Both the position numbers and the translations under genes were made by a program. The notes beneath the pieces were generated by a model. It searched no databases. It was not told the DNA's origin and worked only from the letters and a program-made list of their open reading frames with translations. This document shows positions 1 through 6,109 of a DNA stretch of 6,109 bases, piece by piece. Source of the DNA: Bacteroidota bacterium (GTDB lineage Bacteria; Bacteroidota; Bacteroidia; Chitinophagales; LD1); assembly GCA_018267355.1 (NCBI GenBank), contig JAFDYP010000161.1, forward strand, positions 1 to 6,109, written 5' to 3'. Numbering within the stretch: the stretch's first letter is position 1; each line of letters starts with the position of its first letter.

Positions 1-3000
1 GTATACATAGATAGAGAGACCGATGTTCCTTTGATCTTTATTCTCAGACTTTTTGCCTACAGCAAAAACGAAATCCTTATTGACCCTCAGGTCCAGACGA
101 GTATACCATGGCAGACGGCTGGAGAGAGAGATAGTGCGCTGACGGCCACCGGATCCGGTGATAGAGGCCTCATCTGTCACAGTAGCTGTCTGGCGCACTG
201 GCGTACCAGAGCGGAGATTCATGACCAGGTTCACACCAAAATTTTCCAAGACCTTGTATCCATTAATACGCGGACCAGTGTAAGCTGCGCCCTCGCCAAA
301 GCGGTAGTCGAGGGTAAACTTGAACTGATGGCGGGCATCAGTACTGATAGGATACACGCTACGGAAGTTTGGCTGATTATTGCTGATGAGGTAGAGCTGA
401 GACTGATCGTCAGAGCCGGTACCTTCTACAAACTGAAGGGTATAGTTTGCGTTAAACTGGAAGTTGTGGAACCTTCTGAAATCGATCAGGAGCCTGAAGC
501 CCTTGGCCGAGCGGAAGTCAATATTATCATAAGTAGTGTAGTCTGACGGGAAGGCATACTGCATTTTGCGCAGCTGGATCAGATTCCTCGTCTCCTGATA
601 GAAAGCTGACACTGTCACCGCTGCGAAAGACGCAATAGCCTGTTTGAAACCAAACTCGTAATCAGTCTTCCTGATAGGCTTCAGGTTAGGGTTATTCTTG
701 ACAGCAGAGTACTCGGTGAAATACAGGTACTCGGCCAGGTTGAGCTGATTTCTATCCTGCGGCCTCTGAGAGAGGATATCATAGTGAGCAAAGAATTGCG
801 CCTTGTCAGTAATGTTGAACGCCAGCTGAATACGTGGCATAAATATATACTGAGCCTGATATTTTGTAAAAGAACCATTCGGGTCATAATCGGAGCTCTT
901 GATGTAAGCCTTGGCCACAGCTGGTGTCATATTGTCTACACCTGGTACATTCAGGTATGGCAGCAAGCCATTTGAGCTTTGCAGGGACACAAACTTGCCG
1001 GTAGTGACGCGGCCATATTGGTCATACCAGTTGTCTCCCTGACGGTAGCCTGTCACCCTGGCTCCAGCGCCGTTGTGATCTATATACACCACTGCGTCAG
1101 ATGGGATATTGCTAGGTACGTTGAATTGGGACTTTATATCTGCATCACCCGCCTTTTTGGTAGCGTATAGTGAGTATGGGTCTTTCAGTACATACTGGTT
1201 TGCATCATAGCGATCTACACGGAGACCGACCACGAATCCGAGATCCTTATAGAAGAACTTGTCCTGCATGTAGCCGGCAGCATAAGTAGGCATAACGGCA
1301 CCCATATTACGGATGTAATTTCCATTTGCGTCTTTAGCCTTGAAGAAGTCATTGAGCGTAGGCTGTGTGGTCAGTACATTTCCCTTGTAGTCATAGCCAT
1401 AGTAGCTCAGGATACTGCTGGAGCCACCACCTGTATATTTGAGGAGGTCGTCCGGTTTGAATAGACCCAGATTGAGGATATGCGGATCTACAGCATAGAT
1501 ATCTATCAGGTTAGTGCCATTGGGATCATAGCCGAGAGCGCTACGCAGGTTGCGGTCAAAGGTCTCCTGCTGTGACAGATTTGCGATAGAGTTGTATCTG
1601 ATAGTATCGGTAGATGTGAAGTTGGTCAGGTTGACATGGGCAGAGTCATAGTCTACGCCATTGATGCGGAAGATAGGATTAGAAGTATCCAGCGAGATGT
1701 GCGTATTGACCAGAGATTTGGCGGCATCCCAGAGGTTCAGCGGGTTGATCAGGTAGCTGCGCTGTATACGCTGCTCGTACTCTATACCCATTTCTATCTT
1801 ATGGGTATTGTTTGCTTTATCTTCACTACCCAGCTTTACTATATCAAAAGAGCCTTCTACTTTCCCCCTGTATGACTGGTTATTTTTGTCTATACCGTAT
1901 CCATTGTATTGGCGGCCTACATTGTACCAGAGATCATAGATAGGGTTAGAGCGGGTACCATTTATCAGACCGTTGTTTGCCTGGATGTTATTGACATTAT
2001 CCGCATAGCCGGCCCTGCTGGCAGTAGGTACTACATAGCTGCCATCCGGATTTTGTGTCGCTCCGAGCAACTCATAATACTGACGGGTAAAAGTGGCACC
2101 GAGCGGATTGACAGTACCCGGAGTAAACCTGACAAGCGTATCTGTTTGTGACAGGTTTTGTACAAAGCCATTGAGGTTATAGGTCACGCCCTTATTTGTC
2201 ACCGTTTTATTGGCTACGCCAAATTCATAAGCTCCCTCTGTCTGAAATTTGCCAATATAGCCGTAGTCAAACAGGTTAGACCCGTGGGCCTGATCAGCAT
2301 ATCCGGTCTTATACTTCTCATAGTCAAACTGGATAGTATAGGATCCGTTTTCTATAGCCAAACCACTCTTTTTGACCGGGGCCAGCCCTTCGCCTGGCTT
2401 GGTAGGCTTAGGTCCGAACCTCTGTGTCAGCCTTCCATATATATAGTAGTTGGTATTAGTATAGAGCGGATTGTGCTCAGCATTCAGCAGGGAGTACTCC
2501 TGTACGTAGCTGTGGTACTTATCATAGTCATAGTTGCCACCTACTGCTATAGAGATGTTTTTAGTAGGATAGATACCCAGCTCACCGCCGCCTGTGTATT
2601 CATTTTCATTATTATTAGGCTTCATACTGGTCTTATACATATCCTGGAATGTCAGGAATTCAGCCTTGTTATAGAAACCTCCGGTAGGGTTGACCACCAG
2701 CGGTCCGGTGCGTATATTATTCAGTGCGCTCTGCTTGACCTGCCAGATGCCTATGGCTGACGGAGAACGGTCATCATCATGCTGGTACTGGAAAGAAAGC
2801 GAAAGGCCCAGAACTGTTCTCTTGTCACCTGTAGTGCTCGTCTTGTCCTTGAGCTTCAGGAGAGGCATGCTGATATTGCCCGCAGCACGGGTAGTGCCGA
2901 ATGCATCGAGCCCCTTGGTGGTTTTACCTTCCACGCTTCCGGTCAGACCCTGCTGTGCATCGTTCAGTGTGATATTGATGATACCAGAGGTAGCATCACC

Positions 3001-3654
3001 ATACTTGGAAGAGATACCTCCGGTCAGTACGCTGATCTCGCGGATACCGTTGGTAGGGAGGTTCACATTACCGATCACACGGTGACCATTGATGATGTAT
3101 TGTACCTCATCCGGACGGCCACCGTTGATCACCAGAGATTTACTACCGGCATCCGTTTGGGTCACGCCTACCTGATTACCTACCACGTTTTGTACGGACA
3201 GACCACCTGAGTTTCTGATATCCTTGGCATCTACGCTGCTTTCTATCTTGGTATCACCCTTTTCTATCAGAGGCTTGACATACTTCTTCACTTCTACTAC
3301 TACGTCACCACCACCCTTTACGGCACTGACGGGTTGTACTTTCATATTAAAGTTGAGGAAGGTCGGCTTATCCGCAGAAACAGTGACGCCAGTGATGATC
3401 TGGGTCTCGTAGCCAATGCCACTAACCTTCACATTGTAGGTGCCTGCTGTGAGGGGGATGGTATAGTTGCCATCATAATCGGCTGCTCCACCCTGTCCGG
3501 TGGTTTTGCCATTGACATCTACGATCTGGGCTATACCTCCTATGAGTCCTTCTCCCTTTTCATCCAAAATCTTACCCTTGATCTCACCCGTACTCTGAGC
3601 CGAGACGGTCATTATCGCTATCCAAAAAGCGGCAAGAGTTAAAAGTTTCTTCAT
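1..3654 (-). CDS. TonB-dependent outer-membrane receptor with N-terminal carboxypeptidase-regulatory-like domain (C-terminus outside window)
   Basis: This is a gated outer-membrane channel that imports a ligand using energy passed from TonB-ExbB-ExbD; the substrate cannot be read from the sequence. 1218 residues are visible with no stop. Residues 1-19 form a signal peptide (MKKLLTLAAF start, probable cut after VSA, before Gln20). Residues about 22-107 resemble a carboxypeptidase-regulatory-like beta-sandwich (GEIKGKILDEKGEG, then DYDGNYTIPLTAGTYNVKVS). DVVVEV (117-122) is a possible TonB box. Residues about 138-235 are the plug (VVGNQVGVTQTDAGS, INGGRPDEVQYIINGHRV, LTGGISSKYGDATSGIINIT). The rest is barrel with long Tyr/Asn/Gly-rich loops; LPWYTRLDLRV (1181-1191) is typical of late barrel strands, so the missing part is probably short. 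The ATG at 3654 is the only sensible start, because an in-frame stop lies seven codons upstream. The plug reads more like the Oar-type receptors than classical SusC. No SusD partner is visible; one could lie beyond base 1. Confidence 0.93.
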   Translation of the reverse strand, partial: MKKLLTLAAFWIAIMTVSAQSTGEIKGKILDEKGEGLIGGIAQIVDVNGKTTGQGGAADYDGNYTIPLTAGTYNVKVSGIGYETQIITGVTVSADKPTFLNFNMKVQPVSAVKGGGDVVVEVKKYVKPLIEKGDTKIESSVDAKDIRNSGGLSVQNVVGNQVGVTQTDAGSKSLVINGGRPDEVQYIINGHRVIGNVNLPTNGIREISVLTGGISSKYGDATSGIINITLNDAQQGLTGSVEGKTTKGLDAFGTTRAAGNISMPLLKLKDKTSTTGDKRTVLGLSLSFQYQHDDDRSPSAIGIWQVKQSALNNIRTGPLVVNPTGGFYNKAEFLTFQDMYKTSMKPNNNENEYTGGGELGIYPTKNISIAVGGNYDYDKYHSYVQEYSLLNAEHNPLYTNTNYYIYGRLTQRFGPKPTKPGEGLAPVKKSGLAIENGSYTIQFDYEKYKTGYADQAHGSNLFDYGYIGKFQTEGAYEFGVANKTVTNKGVTYNLNGFVQNLSQTDTLVRFTPGTVNPLGATFTRQYYELLGATQNPDGSYVVPTASRAGYADNVNNIQANNGLINGTRSNPIYDLWYNVGRQYNGYGIDKNNQSYRGKVEGSFDIVKLGSEDKANNTHKIEMGIEYEQRIQRSYLINPLNLWDAAKSLVNTHISLDTSNPIFRINGVDYDSAHVNLTNFTSTDTIRYNSIANLSQQETFDRNLRSALGYDPNGTNLIDIYAVDPHILNLGLFKPDDLLKYTGGGSSSILSYYGYDYKGNVLTTQPTLNDFFKAKDANGNYIRNMGAVMPTYAAGYMQDKFFYKDLGFVVGLRVDRYDANQYVLKDPYSLYATKKAGDADIKSQFNVPSNIPSDAVVYIDHNGAGARVTGYRQGDNWYDQYGRVTTGKFVSLQSSNGLLPYLNVPGVDNMTPAVAKAYIKSSDYDPNGSFTKYQAQYIFMPRIQLAFNITDKAQFFAHYDILSQRPQDRNQLNLAEYLYFTEYSAVKNNPNLKPIRKTDYEFGFKQAIASFAAVTVSAFYQETRNLIQLRKMQYAFPSDYTTYDNIDFRSAKGFRLLIDFRRFHNFQFNANYTLQFVEGTGSDDQSQLYLISNNQPNFRSVYPISTDARHQFKFTLDYRFGEGAAYTGPRINGYKVLENFGVNLVMNLRSGTPVRQTATVTDEASITGSGGRQRTISLSSRLPWYTRLDLRVNKDFVFAVGKKSENKDQRNIGLSIYVY

Positions 3655-3655
3655 G

Positions 3656-3660
3656 CTCCT
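3656..3660 (-). promoter_or_regulatory. AGGAG ribosome-binding-like sequence, unusually close to receptor start
   Basis: On the minus strand the start reads AGGAGCATG, so an AGGAG core ends one base before the ATG. That is closer than the usual 5-9 base spacing, so pairing with 16S rRNA may contribute little. Bacteroidota often do not depend on Shine-Dalgarno pairing. There is no alternative ATG nearby that would give better spacing: upstream the frame meets a TAA at 3673-3675, and the next Met is residue 15, inside the signal peptide. Confidence 0.35.
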
Positions 3661-3687
3661 AAAATATTCTGGTTAAACAAAAGCGGA

Positions 3688-3695
3688 CAAATATA
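3688..3695 (-). promoter_or_regulatory. Second exact TAnnTTTG box upstream of the receptor gene
   Basis: The minus strand carries a second TATATTTG, identical to the box at 3717-3710 and 22 bases closer to the gene. It could be an alternative -7 element giving a leader of about 27 bases. Its best upstream TTTG is part of the other box, only 14 bases away, which is short for a -33 element. It may therefore be a secondary start or chance. Confidence 0.3.
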
Positions 3696-3709
3696 ACATT
3701 CTCCCTGAA

Positions 3710-3741
3710 CAAATATAATAAGTGTTAAATGGGGTCTGCAA
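3710..3741 (-). promoter_or_regulatory. Candidate Bacteroidota-type promoter of the receptor gene (distal box)
   Basis: On the minus strand TATATTTG (3717-3710) matches the phylum's -7 consensus TAnnTTTG exactly. A TTG (3741-3739) lies 21 bases upstream, within the spacing reported for -33 elements in this phylum. Transcription would begin near 3703, giving a leader of roughly 50 bases. The match is seen in the sequence; promoter activity is inferred. The AT-rich setting raises the chance of accidental matches. Confidence 0.5.
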
Positions 3742-3757
3742 GCCTCAAACCCACTAT

Positions 3758-3835
3758 TGACACAAAAATGACATAACCGCCTCAAAATGGCAGTATAGTG
3801 ACAGAAAAACAGGCATTTACCGAGTAAAAATGACA
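3758..3835. repeat. Four direct TGACA words, two inside a repeated AAAAATGACA decamer
   Basis: TGACA occurs on the plus strand at 3758-3762, 3769-3773, 3799-3803 and 3831-3835. Two copies belong to the identical decamer AAAAATGACA at 3764-3773 and 3826-3835, and AAAAATGA recurs at 3892-3899. The words lie upstream of the receptor promoter boxes, where activator or repressor sites would be expected. The spacing is irregular (11, 30 and 32 bases) and the DNA is A-rich, so chance is a serious alternative. Confidence 0.3.
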
Positions 3836-3906
3836 ATATGTTGTCCCATCTTTTAACATCAAAGGCTAAAACCAGAGTTCTAAACAAACGTAAAAATGAG
3901 GTCTAT

Positions 3907-3957
3907 CCGTCCGCATTTGCGACGGCCGGCAAACGGCTTTAATGTTTGCTAAAAGCC
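3907..3957. repeat. GC-rich cluster of three short overlapping dyads upstream of uvrA
   Basis: Three inverted repeats follow each other. CCGTC (3907-3911) pairs with GACGG (3921-3925) around CGCATTTGC; within this, CGCA/TGCG (3912-3915/3918-3921) can pair as an alternative. GCCG (3925-3928) pairs with CGGC (3934-3937) around GCAAA. GGCTTT (3935-3940) pairs with AAAGCC (3952-3957). Neighbouring arms overlap, so not all can form together. The first part is strikingly GC-rich against AT-rich flanks. It could be an operator, an RNA structure in a longer uvrA leader, or a remnant; the function is unknown. Confidence 0.4.
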
Positions 3958-3958
3958 A

Positions 3959-3989
3959 TTGCTCTTTACAGGGTTTAGTCGTACCTTCG
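3959..3989 (+). promoter_or_regulatory. Candidate Bacteroidota-type promoter of uvrA, very close to the start codon
   Basis: TACCTTCG (3982-3989) matches TAnnTTTG at all but one fixed base, and a TTG (3959-3961) lies 20 bases upstream as a -33 element. Transcription would start at about 3994-3997, leaving only some 3-6 bases before the ATG at 4000. This fits the absence of any Shine-Dalgarno-like sequence there. An alternative is AATGTTTG (3941-3948) with TTTG (3916-3919) 21 bases upstream; it would give a leader of about 45 bases. Confidence 0.5.
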
Positions 3990-3999
3990 CAGACTTCAA

Positions 4000-6109
4000 A
4001 TGGCAAGTCCCGAAACAAAATCCCGCAAAGAGGTAAAAGCTAAGAAAACCGAGGTCACCGACACGATCATAGCAGGCGCTGAGCCCGATGCGATAGAGGT
4101 CTATGGCAGCAGGGTACACAATCTCAAAAACGTAGATGCCGTCATACCTCGCAACCAGCTGGTGGTGATCACCGGGCTGAGTGGCAGCGGCAAATCTTCT
4201 CTGGCTTTTGACACGATATATGCCGAGGGGCAGCGTCGCTACCTGGAGAGTTTCTCTGCATATGCGCGCCAGTTCATAGGTGGGCTGGAGCGTCCGGACG
4301 TAGACAAGATCACCGGCCTGAGCCCCGTGATCTCTATCGAGCAGAAATCTACTAACCGCAACCCCCGCTCTACCGTAGGTACGGTGACTGAGATATATGA
4401 CTTCATCCGCCTGCTATATGCGCGTACCTCAGAGGCCTACTCCTACGTGACCGGCAAGAAGATGGTCAAGTTCACCGAAGAGCAGATCATAGACAACCTG
4501 CTGACACAGCATAAGGGCAAGAAAATGACCATTCTGGCACCTATCGTGCGTGGTCGTAAGGGCCACTACCGGGAGCTTTTTGAGAATATACGCAAGCAGG
4601 GCTACCTGAAGGTACGCGTAGACGGCGAGATCGTAGAGGTCAAGCCTAAAATGCAGCTTGACAGGTTTAAGATACATGATATAGAGCTGATCATAGACCG
4701 CCTCGCCATGGAGGCAGATAATAAGGACCGTATCCGCCAATCCGTACAGCTGGCTATGAAGCAGGGCAAAGGCCTGATACAAATGCTCGATGCGGATAGT
4801 GGCCAGGTATCTGCTTTCTCCAAGCACCTGATGTGTACGGAGTCCGGAATATCCTATGAGGAGCCATCACCTAATACGTTTTCATTCAACTCTCCCTATG
4901 GCGCCTGCCCGGTATGCAACGGCCTGGGGGTGACCTATGAGGTACGTAAACAGATCATCATACCTGATGAAACTGTATCGATCAATAAGGGAGGCATCTT
5001 GCCTATAGGTGAGGCGCGGGATAATTTCATCTTCAAGGAGCTGAACAAACTGGCCAAGCAGTATAAGTTTTCGCTCTCCTCTCCTATCCACTCTATACCA
5101 GAGGAGGCGCTAAACATGATCCTCTATGGCTCTAAGGAAGAAGTGGAAGAAGATGACGAGGCCATCGAGATATTAGACTTTGATGATCGCTGGTATACGC
5201 TGGAGAAAGGAGGTCTGGCCGGCATGCTGAAGCGCTGCTTTAAGTACACAACATCTGAGAGCATCCGCTCCTGGGCAGAGGACTACATGGATAAGGTAAC
5301 CTGCCATGAATGCAACGGCACACGACTGCGCAAGGAATCTCTATGGTTTAAAATAGATAACCGAAATATAGGCGAGCTGGCTAACTGGGATCTGGATGTG
5401 CTGGCAGACTGGTTTAAAGGTCTGGAGGACCGGATGAATGACAAGCAGCGGACCATAGCCCGCGACTTATTGAAAGAAATACGTACGCGTATCCAGTTCA
5501 TCCTGGATGTGGGTCTCGAATACCTGACCCTGCACCGCCCCGCCAAGACGCTCAGCGGGGGTGAGGCGCAACGTATCAGACTGGCTACACAGATCGGCTC
5601 GCAGCTATCTGGCATTACTTACATACTCGATGAGCCAAGTATAGGCCTGCACCAGCGTGATAACAGGCAACTGATCCAAGCGCTACGCAAGCTGAGCGAT
5701 GCACCTAACACGGTACTGGTCGTGGAGCACGACAAAGAGATCATGCTGGAGAGCGATTATATCCTGGATATAGGACCGGGAGCAGGTGAGCATGGAGGCC
5801 GGATCATTGCCCAAGGCACTCCTAAGGAGTTTGTAAAGGAGAAATCTGTCACGGCGCTGTACCTGGCAGACAAGGTCACGATACCTGTGCCCGCTGAGCG
5901 CCGCAAAGGAAATGGCTACACGCTGGACCTAAAAGGAGCGACTGGCAATAACCTGAAGAATATCTCGGTGAAGTTTCCGCTCGGGACCTTTATCGGCGTG
6001 ACTGGAGTATCTGGCAGCGGCAAGAGTACCCTGATCAATGAGACGCTATACCCTATCCTGTCGAAATACTTCTACCGCAGCAACCTAAAGCCCCTGGCTT
6101 ATAAAGAGA
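4000..6109 (+). CDS. uvrA: Excinuclease ABC subunit UvrA, N-terminal three quarters (C-terminus outside window)
   Basis: UvrA is the cytoplasmic dimeric ABC-type ATPase that finds bulky DNA lesions and loads UvrB in nucleotide excision repair. 703 residues are visible; E. coli UvrA has 940. In order: Walker A GLSGSGKS (59-66), Q-loop region SIEQKST with Gln115, a UvrB-binding region (about 160-270), ACPVCNGLG (302-310), the insertion domain (about 313-430) with an acidic stretch at 380-396, CHECNGTRL (435-443), ABC signature LSGGEAQRIRLA (518-529), Walker B YILDEPS (541-547), switch region VVEHD (574-578) and the second Walker A GVSGSGKS (669-676). The second signature and C-terminal zinc motif lie beyond the window. 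The ATG at 4000 is the only usable start after the in-frame TAG at 3976; it gives about 28 residues more than E. coli, rich in Lys and Glu. The upstream CxxC of the first zinc finger is degenerate (Cys279-Thr-Glu-Ser282). It is probably transcribed alone, divergent from the receptor gene. Confidence 0.98.
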   Translation, partial: MASPETKSRKEVKAKKTEVTDTIIAGAEPDAIEVYGSRVHNLKNVDAVIPRNQLVVITGLSGSGKSSLAFDTIYAEGQRRYLESFSAYARQFIGGLERPDVDKITGLSPVISIEQKSTNRNPRSTVGTVTEIYDFIRLLYARTSEAYSYVTGKKMVKFTEEQIIDNLLTQHKGKKMTILAPIVRGRKGHYRELFENIRKQGYLKVRVDGEIVEVKPKMQLDRFKIHDIELIIDRLAMEADNKDRIRQSVQLAMKQGKGLIQMLDADSGQVSAFSKHLMCTESGISYEEPSPNTFSFNSPYGACPVCNGLGVTYEVRKQIIIPDETVSINKGGILPIGEARDNFIFKELNKLAKQYKFSLSSPIHSIPEEALNMILYGSKEEVEEDDEAIEILDFDDRWYTLEKGGLAGMLKRCFKYTTSESIRSWAEDYMDKVTCHECNGTRLRKESLWFKIDNRNIGELANWDLDVLADWFKGLEDRMNDKQRTIARDLLKEIRTRIQFILDVGLEYLTLHRPAKTLSGGEAQRIRLATQIGSQLSGITYILDEPSIGLHQRDNRQLIQALRKLSDAPNTVLVVEHDKEIMLESDYILDIGPGAGEHGGRIIAQGTPKEFVKEKSVTALYLADKVTIPVPAERRKGNGYTLDLKGATGNNLKNISVKFPLGTFIGVTGVSGSGKSTLINETLYPILSKYFYRSNLKPLAYKE

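Larger units (their letters stand above)
3655..3999. other. Divergent intergenic region between the receptor gene and uvrA
   Basis: These 345 bases separate two genes that point away from each other, so the region should hold both promoters and any operators. The half next to the receptor is AT-rich and contains two TATATTTG boxes (minus strand) and repeated TGACA words. The half next to uvrA contains a GC-rich dyad cluster (3907-3957) followed by a plus-strand promoter candidate. I see no convincing small gene, tRNA or riboswitch-like structure here. No gene ends in the region, so terminators are not expected. Confidence 0.8.

Noticed and set aside
31..546. Plus-strand frame of 171 codons
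   Set aside because: It lies antisense to the receptor barrel, whose translation on the other strand is coherent throughout; it is a shadow frame.
2158..3210. Plus-strand frames at 2158-2760, 2690-3085 and 2779-3210
   Set aside because: They are antisense to the plug and early barrel of the receptor, overlap each other in different frames, and show no recognisable protein features.
3651..3887. Minus-strand 78-codon frame ending in an ATGA overlap with the receptor start
   Set aside because: It would have to begin at TTG without a ribosome-binding site, spans both receptor promoter candidates, and its translation has no recognisable domain. The ATGA overlap alone does not support it.
3925..3957. 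GCCG/CGGC and GGCTTT/AAAGCC hairpins read as an intrinsic terminator
   Set aside because: No gene ends here on either strand, the stems are only 4-6 base pairs, and there is no uninterrupted T tract after them.
3655..3999. SOS (LexA) box upstream of uvrA
   Set aside because: I looked for CTGT-N8-ACAG and GAAC-N4-GTTC patterns and found neither.
5138..5188. Acidic stretch in the UvrA insertion domain (residues 380-396) as a foreign insertion
   Set aside because: The surrounding segment still aligns by eye with E. coli (LYGS before, the GG/EGVL-type segment and KxTxS after), and this region is naturally variable.
4429..5615. Minus-strand frames at 4429-4827, 4882-5091 and 5283-5615
   Set aside because: They are antisense to well-conserved uvrA sequence, including the ABC signature, and are explained by its codon composition.

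Overview
The window looks like an ordinary chromosomal segment from a member of the Bacteroidota. Three things point there: a very long TonB-dependent receptor that carries a carboxypeptidase-regulatory-like domain before its plug, promoter-like elements close to the phylum's TAnnTTTG -7 consensus, and weak Shine-Dalgarno signals. A Chitinophaga- or Cytophaga-like lineage is plausible, but this is an impression from the protein sequences and cannot be settled here.

The layout is two divergent genes, both cut by the window ends, around a 345-base intergenic region. Positions 1-3654 on the minus strand encode at least 1218 residues of an outer-membrane TonB-dependent receptor. It has a signal peptide, a regulatory-like beta-sandwich domain, a plug and most of a barrel; the C-terminus lies beyond base 1. 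Positions 4000-6109 on the plus strand encode the first 703 residues of UvrA, the damage-sensing ATPase of nucleotide excision repair. Its complete first nucleotide-binding half and the second Walker A motif are present; the last quarter lies beyond base 6109. Both frames are open throughout, with no frameshift.

The intergenic region (3655-3999) holds divergent candidate promoters. The receptor side has two exact TAnnTTTG boxes 22 bases apart. The uvrA side has a TACCTTCG box only 10 bases before the ATG, which would make the uvrA message almost leaderless. Between them lie a GC-rich cluster of overlapping dyads (3907-3957) and four TGACA pentamers in AT-rich DNA (3758-3835), both of unknown role.

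The two genes have no evident functional link: one serves envelope uptake, the other DNA repair. I found no RNA gene, insertion sequence, CRISPR array, phage gene or obvious new system. The best points for follow-up are the uvrA leader, the degenerate first zinc motif and N-terminal extension of UvrA, and the dyad cluster.
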